A DNA stretch of 64,000 bases, taken from contig NZ_QOIM01000032.1 in NCBI RefSeq assembly GCF_003323735.1, positions 124,001 to 188,000 on the forward strand, in the 5' to 3' direction. The DNA is from Streptomyces reniochalinae (GTDB lineage Bacteria > Actinomycetota > Actinomycetes > Streptomycetales > Streptomycetaceae). The position numbers were made by a program, and so were the translations under genes. Below are positions 41,286 through 52,086 of this stretch, in pieces. Position 1 is the stretch's first letter. The number at the start of each line of letters is the position of its first letter. The notes under the pieces are model-generated. The model was not told where the DNA came from and did no database searches. It worked only from the letters and a program-made list of their open reading frames with translations.

Positions 41286-41345
41286 GTGTGCGGTCCGCGG
41301 ATGGGCTGTGGTTCGGCGCGCAGTTCCCCGCGCCCCTTCGGCGCG
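41286..41345 (+). repeat. Dispersed intergenic repeat, copy 2 (forward orientation)
   Basis: 60 bp aligning to the reverse complement of 37651-37710 at 49 of 60 positions by hand. The core CGCGCAGTTCCCCGCGCCCC is a sequence I recall as very common between Streptomyces genes. It ends in a short hairpin and may serve as a terminator of plsC. Confidence 0.7.
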
Positions 41346-41367
41346 TCTCTGCTCGGATGCAGAGACG

Positions 41368-42933
41368 CTAGTCCTCCTCGGCCGGTACCTCTTCCAGGCG
41401 CTGGCCGCGTAGCAGGCGCCATGCCAGTACCGCCGCGGCCAGGAGGATGACGGCGCCGAAGCCGGCGCCGTACCGCAGTCCTTCGGTGAAGGTGTCCCGC
41501 GCGACGTCCAGCAGCGCGTGCTCGGCGCCGCCCGGCAGTTGGTGCGCGGTCGAAACGGCCTCGCCCAGTGACTGACGGGCGTGCTCTGCCGTCCCCGCCG
41601 GCACCCCCTCAGGCGTCGGGAAGGAGCGGTAGACGCCCGTCACGACCGAGCCGAGCAGGGCGATGCCCAGCGCGGCGCCCAGTTCGTAGGCGGTCTCGGA
41701 GACCGCCGAGGCCGCGCCCGCCTGCTCCTTGGGGACGGCCGAGAGGATCACGTCGGCGGTCACCGTGAACGCCAGCCCCGCGCCGACGCCGACGACCAGC
41801 AGCACGCTGCCCAGCAGCAGATAACCGGAGCCGGCCTGGAGCCACAGGCAGGCGCCCAGCGCCAGGCCGACCGCTGTCAGGCCGCCGGAGACGGCGCCGC
41901 GCACGGAGGTGCGGCGGGCGACCCAGCCCGCGAAGAGCCCGGCGACGACGGAGCCGACCGCGGCGGGCAGTTCGGCGAGTCCGGCCTGGAAGGGCGTGCG
42001 GTCCTGCACCATCTGAAGGAACTGGGAGAGGAAGAAGACCAGCCCGGACATGCCGAGGATGGTCAGCAGGTCGGCGAGCACGGCGCCGGTGAAGCCCCGG
42101 TTGGCGAACAGGCGCATGTCGAGCAGTGGCGTCGGCAGCCGCAACTGGCGGCGCACGAACGCGTGGAGACCGGCGAGACCGACGACGCCGGTGACCGCCA
42201 CGTCCCAGCGGAAGCCGTAGGCCGCCGCCTCCTTGACGGCGTAGACGAGGGCGATGACGCCGACCATGGACAGGCCGACGCTGGGCAGGTCCCACGGCCC
42301 CGGCGCCGGGTTCCGCGACTCGGGCAGCAGCCTGCTGCCGACGAGGACGAGCACGGCCATCACCGGCAGGTTGATCAGGAAGACCGAGCCCCACCAGTAG
42401 TGCTCCAGGAGGAACCCGCCGACGAGGGGGCCCACGGCCGTGCCGGCGGCCGTCATGGCGCCCCAGATGCCGACGGCCAGGCTGCGCTCCCTCGGGTCGG
42501 GGAAGATGTTGCGGATCAGCGCGAGCGTGGAGGGCATCAGGGTGGCGCCCGCGACGCCCATCAGCGCCCGCCACAGGATCATGGCCTCGGCGCTGTGCGC
42601 GTAGGCGGTCAGCACCGAGAGGGCACCGAAGGCGATGGAGCCGGTGAGCAGCAGCTTCTTGCGGCCGATCCGGTCGCCGAGGCTGCCCATCGAGACGAGG
42701 AGCCCGGCGATGACGAAGGAGTAGACGTCGCCGATCCACAGCAGTTGGGTGCTGGAGGGGCGCAGGTCCTCGCTGAGGAACGGCGCGGCGAGCCCGAGGA
42801 CGGTGACGTCGATGCCGACCAGGAGGACGGCGAGCACCAGTACCGCGAGGGCGACCCAGCGCAGCCGGGATCCGTCACCCCCGGGCTTGGCGCCGCGGGC
42901 TGCCGCTCCGGATCGTTTGGTACTGGCGCTCAT
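41368..42933 (-). CDS. MFS drug efflux transporter, DHA2 (14-helix) family
   Basis: 521 residues with 14 predicted helices. Motif A is GSLGDRIGRKKLLL after helix 2; motif C-like GTAVGPLVGGFLLEH lies in helix 5, a proton/drug antiporter hallmark. The N terminus carries the D in helix 1 (VGIDVTVLGLAAPFL). A long outer loop between the last two helices (PTPEGVPAGTAEHARQSL) is typical of the EmrB/QacA group. Its ATG overlaps the TetR stop (ATGA), so regulator and pump form one operon under the operator at 43482-43527. Confidence 0.93.
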   Translation of the reverse strand: MSASTKRSGAAARGAKPGGDGSRLRWVALAVLVLAVLLVGIDVTVLGLAAPFLSEDLRPSSTQLLWIGDVYSFVIAGLLVSMGSLGDRIGRKKLLLTGSIAFGALSVLTAYAHSAEAMILWRALMGVAGATLMPSTLALIRNIFPDPRERSLAVGIWGAMTAAGTAVGPLVGGFLLEHYWWGSVFLINLPVMAVLVLVGSRLLPESRNPAPGPWDLPSVGLSMVGVIALVYAVKEAAAYGFRWDVAVTGVVGLAGLHAFVRRQLRLPTPLLDMRLFANRGFTGAVLADLLTILGMSGLVFFLSQFLQMVQDRTPFQAGLAELPAAVGSVVAGLFAGWVARRTSVRGAVSGGLTAVGLALGACLWLQAGSGYLLLGSVLLVVGVGAGLAFTVTADVILSAVPKEQAGAASAVSETAYELGAALGIALLGSVVTGVYRSFPTPEGVPAGTAEHARQSLGEAVSTAHQLPGGAEHALLDVARDTFTEGLRYGAGFGAVILLAAAVLAWRLLRGQRLEEVPAEED

Positions 42934-43481
42934 CTCTCACTGCTCCGTCGTGCGCCGCCGAGCAGCAGCTCGGCGGTCATCCGTACCGCGTCGCGGGCGG
43001 CGACCCTGCCGTCCTGGACCGCCCAGGCGGCCGCGGTGACCAGCGCGTAGAGCGCCTCGGTCAGCCAGGCCGCGGTCAGGTCGACGCGGAAGGCGCCCTC
43101 TTGCTGTCCGCGCTGGAAGAGGGCGCCGATGCGTGCGTCGATCCTGGTCCAGCCTTCGTTCTGTTCTCCCGGCTCGAAGAGCTGGTTCTCGGTGACGAGG
43201 AAGCCGAGGAACCCGGCGTGGGGTTCGGCCTCGGCGATGACGCGCCGTACGGCTTCGGCGGCGTCGCCCTCGTCGATGCGGGCGGCGTCCAGCGCGGCGT
43301 CCAGGCGTGCGAGGCCGAGTTGTTCGAGGGCGCGTATGAGTGCGTCGCGCCCGGCGAAGTGCCGGTGCAGGGTCGCGCGGCTGATGCGGGCCGCCTTGGC
43401 GATGTCGTCCATCGAGGAGGTCGGCCGCCGCGTCAGTACGTCCGCCGCCGTGCTCAGCAGCTCTTCCCGGTCCAGGCTCAT
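42930..43481 (-). CDS. TetR-family repressor
   Basis: 183 residues from MSLDREELLSTAADV. N-terminal helix-turn-helix (MDDIAKAARISRATLHRHFAGRD, about 25-47; quoted in part as ISRATLHRHFAGRD) and an all-helical ligand domain. Start chosen because the family begins about 10 residues before the first helix and because a TATGCT -10 hexamer ends six nt before this ATG, implying a leaderless transcript. It precedes and overlaps the MFS gene, the standard arrangement for a repressor of its own efflux operon. Confidence 0.9.
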   Translation of the reverse strand: MSLDREELLSTAADVLTRRPTSSMDDIAKAARISRATLHRHFAGRDALIRALEQLGLARLDAALDAARIDEGDAAEAVRRVIAEAEPHAGFLGFLVTENQLFEPGEQNEGWTRIDARIGALFQRGQQEGAFRVDLTAAWLTEALYALVTAAAWAVQDGRVAARDAVRMTAELLLGGARRSSER

Positions 43482-43527
43482 GAGACAAGCATACTTCTTG
43501 TGAGACATTCGTGTCGCATGCGAGACA
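43482..43527 (-). promoter_or_regulatory. Promoter and probable operator of the TetR/MFS operon
   Basis: GAGACA occurs three times at 43482, 43502 and 43522, exactly 20 bp apart. Between them lie the imperfect palindrome ACAAG-N7-CTTGT (43485-43501) and the perfect TCGCATGCGA (43514-43523). On the minus strand TATGCT (43493-43488) is a good -10 just before the ATG. The placing of the palindromes across the promoter fits TetR self-repression. Confidence 0.6.
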
Positions 43528-43532
43528 ACGAA

Positions 43533-43563
43533 AGTGCCCCGCCGTTCGTCACGGCGGGGCACT
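43533..43563. terminator. Terminator-like hairpin between tetR and the hydrolase gene
   Basis: Perfect 12-bp stem AGTGCCCCGCCG / CGGCGGGGCACT, loop TTCGTCA. It lies upstream of tetR and downstream of the leftward hydrolase gene's stop, so it most likely ends... transcripts entering from the right after 43676. Confidence 0.65.
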
Positions 43564-43618
43564 CGTCACCTTGGGCCGGCATTCGTCATCGAGGGCCGGC
43601 AATCGTCATGAGCCGGGG
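43561..43618. repeat. 20-bp degenerate tandem repeat, about three units
   Basis: Units ACTCGTCACCTTGGGCCGGC (43561), ATTCGTCATCGAGGGCCGGC (43581) and AATCGTCATGAGCCGGGG (43601). The hairpin just before contains a further related piece (GTTCGTCACGGCGGGGC). It lies between the tetR promoter and the hydrolase stop. Not coding. Confidence 0.75.
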
Positions 43619-43675
43619 GGACGTGCCACGGACGGGGCGCAGGTCGCAGGGGGCGAGCGCCCCGCCCGGCCGACG

Positions 43676-44749
43676 TCAGCGCCAGGCGCAGCTGCCCAGC
43701 GTGGCGCCCTTCCGTACGGCGCGCTCGGCCTTCTCGTGCGGCAGCACCCGGGTCTTGCGTCCCGTGCACACGGCCGTCCGGTCGGCGTAGCCGGCCATGT
43801 CCAGCAGGATCTGGTCCCAGTGCCGGTACTGCACGTCGTGGCCGCTGTCGTCGTACGTCCGCACCGTCGGCTCGGAGGGCAGCGCCTTCTTCCAGCGGGC
43901 CTGCGTCGCGGGCGGCACGGTGGTGTCCTTCGCACCGGTGTAGACGTACGCCGGCGCCTCCAGCTTCGACAGGTCGGGGCCAGGGCGCTCGCAGTAGAGC
44001 TTCTGCTCGTGCACCTGGGCCGCCGGGTCGCCCTTTTGGCCGCGCAGGTAGTACGAGCGGCCGCCGTCCTCCTCCGCCCGGTCGGTGAAGCCGGGGATGT
44101 CGTGCATGGGGCTGTCCTCGGGGAATCCCCACCACTCGCGCGGGTCGCGGATCTGCTCGCCGAAGTACTTCGTCAGCTCGGCGTCGCTCTTGCCGCAGTA
44201 GTCCGCCTTGGCGCCGTAGGGCGGAAGCGCCGCGGCCAGGTGGAGGGAGGAGATCCGCCCGGGCGCGTCGGCGGCGAAGTGCGCCGCGTACGGGCCGCCG
44301 CCGGAGATGGCGACGACGGCCGCCTTGCGCAGGTGCAGCTTGTCGAGGACGGCGCGCACGTCCGAGGTGTAGTCGTCGAAGCCGAGCTTCGCGTCGTACT
44401 CGGTGTCGCCGAAGCCGTTGCGCTCCACCGATATCAGCCGCAGGTTCAGCTTCTGCCGGGTGGTGCGCAAGAACTCCGTCATGCCCGAGGCGCGGGCCGT
44501 GGTGCCGGTACCGCCCATGAACAGCACGGGGGTGGCGTTCTTCTCACCGGTGTCGCTGTAGTGGACGGTGCGGCCCGCGTTCTTCGTCTCGTGCATCGCC
44601 GGGCCGAGCGGGTCGAACTCGTTCTGCACGGCGGGCTTCGGCTTGCGGTCCGCCTGGGCCTGCGAGGATCCGGCGGTGAACCCGATCCCTCCGGCGAGCG
44701 CCGCCACGGAGAGGGCGGTGGCGACGGCGGCTGTCGGTGCCTTTTTCAT
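43676..44749 (-). CDS. Secreted alpha/beta hydrolase
   Basis: 357 residues with a Sec-type signal peptide (MKKAPTAAVATALSVAALAG, cleavage near AQA at about 33). Alpha/beta hydrolase core: oxyanion segment VLFMGGTGTT, nucleophile elbow VAISGGGPYA (Ser in A-I-S-G-G), acid in YTGAKDTTVPP and His in DDSGHDVQ. It carries Cys in YCGKSD and at the C-terminal SCAWR, which could form disulfides outside the cell. Substrate unknown; proline iminopeptidase-like and esterase-like members share this shape. The start has GGGAG 12 bp upstream. Confidence 0.88.
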   Translation of the reverse strand: MKKAPTAAVATALSVAALAGGIGFTAGSSQAQADRKPKPAVQNEFDPLGPAMHETKNAGRTVHYSDTGEKNATPVLFMGGTGTTARASGMTEFLRTTRQKLNLRLISVERNGFGDTEYDAKLGFDDYTSDVRAVLDKLHLRKAAVVAISGGGPYAAHFAADAPGRISSLHLAAALPPYGAKADYCGKSDAELTKYFGEQIRDPREWWGFPEDSPMHDIPGFTDRAEEDGGRSYYLRGQKGDPAAQVHEQKLYCERPGPDLSKLEAPAYVYTGAKDTTVPPATQARWKKALPSEPTVRTYDDSGHDVQYRHWDQILLDMAGYADRTAVCTGRKTRVLPHEKAERAVRKGATLGSCAWR

Positions 44750-44849
44750 TTTTCGTATCTCCCAGTTCTCAACGTGCGGGAGAGCGCCTGCCCCGAAACC
44801 GGTGTGACATGCACGCAAAAACCGGTGGGCACCCCGATGACCTGGGCCT

Positions 44850-45827
44850 TCACTGCCAGGGCAGCTCCGCGCGCCGCCGCCAGTAGACCTCCGGGTCCTC
44901 CACCAGCTCGGCCAGCGAGGCCAGTTGGGCCCCGTCCAGCTCGGTGGCGGCGGCCAGCAGGTTGGAGTGCAGGGATCCGATGTCGGCGGCGCCGGACAGC
45001 ACGACCCCGGCCCACGGCTGCCGCAGCACCGCGGCGAGCGCCACCGCGTCCGGTCCTACGCCCGCCTCCTGCGCCACCATGTGCAGGTCACGCGGCTCCT
45101 GGCCGCCCGCGAGACGCCCGTTGGCCATCGCCTCCTTGACGATGACCTTCAGCCCCGCCTCGTGCGCCTGTGCCAACGCGCCGGCCGCCGACGTCTCCAG
45201 CAGGTTGTAGGTGCTCTGGACGGTACGGAAAAGGGGCTCGCCCGCGACGGTGACCTCCAAAGCCGCGCGGATGGCGTCCGCCTGCGCGGGGCCACTCGTG
45301 CTGAACCCGATCGTGACGCCGTCCGCCGCGAGCCGGGCCAGCCGCTCGTGCAGGGCGGTGTCGGTCAGCGCCGGGCTGTCGGGGGTGACGGAGTGGATCT
45401 GGTACAGGTCGATCCTGTCGCCCAGTTGCGCGCGGCTCTCGGCGAGCTGCCGCTCGAACGCCTCCGGCGCGTGGTCCTTGACCTCGTGCACCTCGGCGTC
45501 CGTGCGCCACTCCCCCACGTAGGTGTAGCCCCACTTGCTGCCGACCACCACGTCGTCGGCCTCGGGGTGCTCGCGCAGCCACGCGGCCAGGAACTCCTCG
45601 GCCCGCCCGTAGGAGCGGGCCACGTCGAGGTAGCGCACCCCCTGCGCGTAGGCCGCGTCCAGAAGCTCGTGCGTACGGGCGCGCAGCGCCTCCACACTGC
45701 GCTCGGCGGGCAGCTGGGCCTCCCGGCCGAGCGTGAGGTAGGCGGGCCGGCCGACCGCGGCCAGCCCCAGACCGAGGTGGGCGGTCGGTGTGGTCGCGGC
45801 GGCGAGGCGGGTGAAGGACATCGGCAT
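44850..45827 (-). CDS. Aldo/keto reductase
   Basis: 325 residues. AKR barrel features: GLGLAAVGRPAY at the N terminus, active-site Tyr in YLDVARSYGRAEEFL, Lys in VVVGSKWGY, and IDLYQIHS with the catalytic-pocket His. The C-terminal NADPH-binding region (VVLSGAADIGSLHSNL) is shorter than usual, and the protein resembles L-galactose dehydrogenase-like AKRs. Physiological substrate unknown. It is transcribed leftwards, downstream of argH, with 232 bp between. Confidence 0.87.
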   Translation of the reverse strand: MPMSFTRLAAATTPTAHLGLGLAAVGRPAYLTLGREAQLPAERSVEALRARTHELLDAAYAQGVRYLDVARSYGRAEEFLAAWLREHPEADDVVVGSKWGYTYVGEWRTDAEVHEVKDHAPEAFERQLAESRAQLGDRIDLYQIHSVTPDSPALTDTALHERLARLAADGVTIGFSTSGPAQADAIRAALEVTVAGEPLFRTVQSTYNLLETSAAGALAQAHEAGLKVIVKEAMANGRLAGGQEPRDLHMVAQEAGVGPDAVALAAVLRQPWAGVVLSGAADIGSLHSNLLAAATELDGAQLASLAELVEDPEVYWRRRAELPWQ

Positions 45828-46059
45828 CTCCCCGGCCGGGTGCCCTCAGGGGCACTGCGGCGTCGGCTGAGGTGTGGACCCGGCGCGGTGCCGGGCGGTG
45901 ACCCCGATCCGGCCGGGCGGCTGCCGCACCACCGTAGTCGGCTCCGGCGGGCCGCACCACGAGGGACGCGGCACGCCCCGGCCAGCCGCACCGTGGCGCG
46001 GGTGACCGGGGCGGTCGGGGTGTCGTGCGGTGGCGCGGCGCACCATGCGCGCCGGCGGG

Positions 46060-48799
<2,740 letters not shown>

Positions 48800-48828
48800 T
48801 GGCTTCTCCTTACGTGCATGCGCTGACT

Positions 48829-48863
48829 GGTATAAGTATGCACTCCCTCGTATGTTTCGTCAA
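48829..48863 (-). promoter_or_regulatory. argG promoter with overlapping ARG box
   Basis: Minus strand: TTGACG (48863-48858), 17-bp spacer, CATACT (48840-48835), close to the vegetative consensus. TGCATACTTATACC (48842-48829) spans the -10 and matches the A+T-rich ArgR box form, so ArgR with arginine would block RNA polymerase. Confidence 0.7.
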
Positions 48864-48899
48864 CGCACGTCTGACCTGCGACGCAACCCCGGCGCCCGC

Positions 48900-49280
48900 T
48901 CAGAGGCGATCCTCCAGCTCCTCCTCCAGCACCCGGGTGTGACCGATCGAGGGATCCTTCACCGCCGTGACCAGCGTCAGGGTGCCGGCGCCCGACGCGG
49001 TCTCCAGCAGCGCGCCGAGCGCCCGCTCACCCTCCCCCGTGGCCAACTCGGCCCGGTAGCGCCGGGCGAACTCCTCGTAGCGGTCGGGGTCGTGCTGGTA
49101 CCACTTGCGCAGTGCGGTACTGGGCGCGACGCCCTTGTTCCACTCGTCCAGCGCCGCCTTCTCCTTGGACTCCCCGCGCGGCCACACCCGGTCGACCAGC
49201 ACCCGGACGCCGTCGCTGTCGGGCCTTGACTCCTCGTAGACGCGCCGCACCTGGATCTTCGGCTTCTTCTTTGCCGCCAT
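48900..49280 (-). CDS. DUF488-family protein
   Basis: 126 residues from MAAKKKPKIQVRRVYEES. It has the DUF488 pattern: RVLVDRVWPRGESKEKAALD, WNKGVAPSTALRKWYQHDPD and LVTAVKDPSIGHTRVL. Small soluble proteins of this family are common in actinobacteria; their function is not established. It lies upstream of argG on the same strand, but argG has its own promoter. It is divergent from the SCO6745-like gene. Confidence 0.85.
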   Translation of the reverse strand: MAAKKKPKIQVRRVYEESRPDSDGVRVLVDRVWPRGESKEKAALDEWNKGVAPSTALRKWYQHDPDRYEEFARRYRAELATGEGERALGALLETASGAGTLTLVTAVKDPSIGHTRVLEEELEDRL

Positions 49281-49353
49281 GACGCCAGAGTGCGGGCACG
49301 AGCGGCACCACCGCATGTTGACGCTGTTCACATTGACCCGTTAGCTTACCGCC

Positions 49354-50238
49354 ATGGCTGACTTCCCGAGTCTCGCGCGGCAGATGTGGCACCAGCTCGA
49401 ACCCGTCTACGCCTCCGTCTACTTCGCTCCCCAGGTCGCCGCGGAGACCGCGGCGCTCGGCTACGACACCACCGAGCGCTGGCCGTCCTACTTCGCCCTG
49501 CGGGGGGCGCCGCTCGGCCCCGCCGCCCCCGAGACGGTGACCGCCACCTTCTTCAGCTTCAGTCCGCGCACGGTCGCCACCCACGTGCCCGCGGCCTGGA
49601 AGACGGCCACGCCCGAGGCGGTAGTGGCGGCGCGCACCCGGGGCGTGGACGCGGCCCTGCGCGCCGCCCTCGGCGACCGCATCACCGAAGACGGCCTCAC
49701 CGAGGCGGCGGCACTGGCCAGGAAGGCCGCCGAGGCCGCCGACCTGGCCGGGCGCCCGCTCGCCGCCGCCAACGCGGCGCTGCCCTGGCCAGGGGAGCCG
49801 CACCTGGTGCTGTGGCAGGCGGCGAACATCCTGCGCGAGCACCGGGGCGACGGCCACCTCGCCGCACTCCTGACCGCCGGGCTGGACGGCTGCGAGGCGC
49901 TGGTCTCCTTCGCCGCGATCGGCGCCGCGCCGGTGGAGAACTTCGCCTCGCGCGGCTGGAGCCCACAGGAGTGGGCCGCCGCCAGAAAGCGGCTCACGGT
50001 ACGGGGACTGGTGGACGCGGACGGGTCCGCCACCGACGCAGGGCGGGCCCTGCGCGACGAGGTGGAGCGGCGGACGGACGAGTTGGCGGCGGCGCCGTAC
50101 CGGGCCCTCGGCGCCGCGGGGTGCGCACGGCTCGCGGAGCTGAGCCGCCCCGTTTTCGCGGCCGTCCTGGAGACGGGGCTGCTGCCCGCCCGGTCGACAC
50201 TGGGGATCCTCACCGTGCCCGCCCCCGCCCCGCGCTGA
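49354..50238 (+). CDS. SCO6745-family protein
   Basis: 294 residues. It has the actinomycete family pattern: MWHQLEPVYASVYFAPQVA at the start, GYDTTERWPSYFALRGAPLG, and a C-terminal winged-helix-like part (SPQEWAAARKRLTVRGLVDA, then GRALRDEVERRTDEL). The C-terminal half resembles MarR-type DNA-binding domains, so a regulatory role is possible but unproved. It stands alone between divergent DUF488 and the symporter gene. Confidence 0.8.
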   Translation: MADFPSLARQMWHQLEPVYASVYFAPQVAAETAALGYDTTERWPSYFALRGAPLGPAAPETVTATFFSFSPRTVATHVPAAWKTATPEAVVAARTRGVDAALRAALGDRITEDGLTEAAALARKAAEAADLAGRPLAAANAALPWPGEPHLVLWQAANILREHRGDGHLAALLTAGLDGCEALVSFAAIGAAPVENFASRGWSPQEWAAARKRLTVRGLVDADGSATDAGRALRDEVERRTDELAAAPYRALGAAGCARLAELSRPVFAAVLETGLLPARSTLGILTVPAPAPR

Positions 50239-50403
50239 CACGGCACACGGCACCCCCACCGCGCCGGAGGGCCACCGAACGGCCGACCCGGTGGTCCCCG
50301 TCGCCAGATCCGCCCGCGGGGGCTTCGTCGTCCGTGCTGCCGGGCGGGCGAGCAGACGCACGCCCGTGCCCCTCGGCAGCGGTCACATCGCGAGACGGCC
50401 TTG

Positions 50404-50441
50404 CGCACCCGCGCAGTGCGGGCGTTTTCTCTGCGGGTGCG
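50404..50441 (+). promoter_or_regulatory. Hairpin over the start region of the symporter gene
   Basis: Perfect 9-bp inverted repeat CGCACCCGC / GCGGGTGCG with a 20-nt loop. The right arm contains the GTG at 50437, the start I prefer for the next gene. It could hide the start codon, or act as a terminator of the preceding gene. Confidence 0.45.
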
Positions 50442-51444
50442 AACCGAACAGCAGAACGCCTCCCCGGGCCCGGACGACCCCGCAGGTCCTGCCGGCCCCT
50501 CCCCCTCCCCCTCCTCCGACGCGGCCGAGCAGCGCGGCGCGCGCCGCGCGGTGACCGTCTTCCCCGTGCTGGTCCTGCTGGCCGGTGTGCTCGGCCTCCT
50601 CGCGCCCGGCACCTTCGAGGGCGGCGGCGAGGCGGTGCCGTACCTGCTCGGTGTGGTGATGTTCTGCATGGGCGTGACGATGACGCCGCGGGACTTCCGG
50701 GGCGTGGCCAAGCGGCCGTGGGCGGTGGCGCTCGGGCTGGTCGCGCACTACGTGTTCATGCCCGGACTGGGCTGGCTGGTCGCACACGCGCTCGACCTGT
50801 CCCCGCAGCTGGCCGCCGGTGTGATCCTCGTCGGCTGTGCGCCGAGCGGCACCGCCTCCAACGTCGTGACGTACCTGGCGCGGGGCGACGTGGCGCTGTC
50901 GGTGTCGGTCGCGACGGTCTCGACGGTGGTGGCGCCCCTGGTGACGCCGCCGCTGACGCTGCTGCTGGCGGGCGAGTACCTGCCGGTGGACGCGGGGTCG
51001 ATGGTGACCGACATCCTCAAGACGGTACTGCTGCCGGTGCTGGCGGGGCTGGTGGTGCGGCTCGTGGCCTCGCGGCTGGTCACCAGGGCGCTGCCCGTGC
51101 TGCCGTGGCTCTCCGCGCTGACCATCGCCGTCATCGTGGCCGTGGTCGTCGCGGGCAGCGCGGACGCCATCAAGTCCGCCGCGGCGCTGGTGATGCTCGC
51201 GGTCGTGCTGCACAACGGGCTCGGACTGGCCCTCGGGTACGGCGCCGGGCGGCTGGCCCGGCTCGGCGAACCTTCCAGCCGCGCCATGGCGTTCGAGGTC
51301 GGCATGCAGAACTCGGGCCTCGCCGCCTCGCTGGCCACGGCGCACTTCAGCCCGCTGGCAGCGCTGCCGGCCGCGGTCTTCTCCGTGTGGCACAACGTCT
51401 CGGGCGCGCTCGCGGCGGCCTGGCTGTCGCGGAAGAAGGGCTGA
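50437..51444 (+). CDS. Bile acid:sodium symporter family (BASS) transporter
   Basis: 335 residues if started at GTG 50437; in-frame TTG 50401 and GTG 50416 are also possible. After a Pro/Ser-rich head there are about ten helices with the family markers VVMFCMGVTMTPRDF, LVGCAPSGTASNVVTYLARG (crossover motif) and EVGMQNSGLAASLA. Bacterial members carry sodium-coupled organic anions such as pantothenate, pyruvate or keto acids; bile acids are unlikely. It has no clear operon partner. Confidence 0.87.
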   Translation: MRTEQQNASPGPDDPAGPAGPSPSPSSDAAEQRGARRAVTVFPVLVLLAGVLGLLAPGTFEGGGEAVPYLLGVVMFCMGVTMTPRDFRGVAKRPWAVALGLVAHYVFMPGLGWLVAHALDLSPQLAAGVILVGCAPSGTASNVVTYLARGDVALSVSVATVSTVVAPLVTPPLTLLLAGEYLPVDAGSMVTDILKTVLLPVLAGLVVRLVASRLVTRALPVLPWLSALTIAVIVAVVVAGSADAIKSAAALVMLAVVLHNGLGLALGYGAGRLARLGEPSSRAMAFEVGMQNSGLAASLATAHFSPLAALPAAVFSVWHNVSGALAAAWLSRKKG

Positions 51445-51643
51445 GACGCGGGGCCGCGGACGAGGCGCGGCCACCGGGCGGGACGGGACCACCGGACGGG
51501 GACCCTCGCGTCGTTACCACGGGTTACCCCGGCTGGCGGGCCCCTCTTCCCATCCTTACCGGTAGGTAACTACCGTGGCTCCCGGCGCGCCTTTCCGGGC
51601 GCCGACCAACCCAGTGGCCGCAGACCGACCCGGAGGCTCGCCC

Positions 51644-52045
51644 GTGACTTTCGATCCCGCCCGCTCCCTCGCCCGCGTGATGGGCGGCATGGGGGCGCTG
51701 CACTTTCTCGCGCCGAAACCCTTCGACTCGATCGTGCCGCGCTCCCTTCCGGGAAAGGCCCGCGCCTACACCTACGCCAGCGGCGCCGCCGAACTCGCCG
51801 TGGCCGCCGCGCTCGCCTTCCCCCGCACGCGCAGGGCGGGCGGACTCGCCGCGGCCGGACTCATCGCGGCCGTCTTCCCGGCCAACGTGCAGATGGCCTA
51901 CGACTGGCGCGAGCGCCCCGCGCCGCTGAAGGCCCTCGCCTACGGCCGCCTCCCCCTCCAGGTGCCGCTCGCCGCCTGGGCACTGCTCGCCGCGCGCCAG
52001 GGCGCCGCCGAGGCCGCGGCGGCAGGCGAAGGCGAGCGGGGCTGA
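51644..52045 (+). CDS. DoxX-like membrane protein
   Basis: 133 residues from GTG with CGGAGG 7 bp upstream. Four short hydrophobic segments in the DoxX arrangement: VMGGMGALHFLAP, YASGAAELAVAAALAF, GGLAAAGLIAAVFPANVQMA and LQVPLAAWALLAA. The WRERPAPLKALAYGRLPLQ segment is typical of this group. Role unknown. It converges on argR with 41 bp between stops. Confidence 0.8.
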   Translation: MTFDPARSLARVMGGMGALHFLAPKPFDSIVPRSLPGKARAYTYASGAAELAVAAALAFPRTRRAGGLAAAGLIAAVFPANVQMAYDWRERPAPLKALAYGRLPLQVPLAAWALLAARQGAAEAAAAGEGERG

Positions 52046-52086
52046 CCGGCTCGGCCCGGCCCGTTCCGCGAGGCCCGGCGGCGCGC

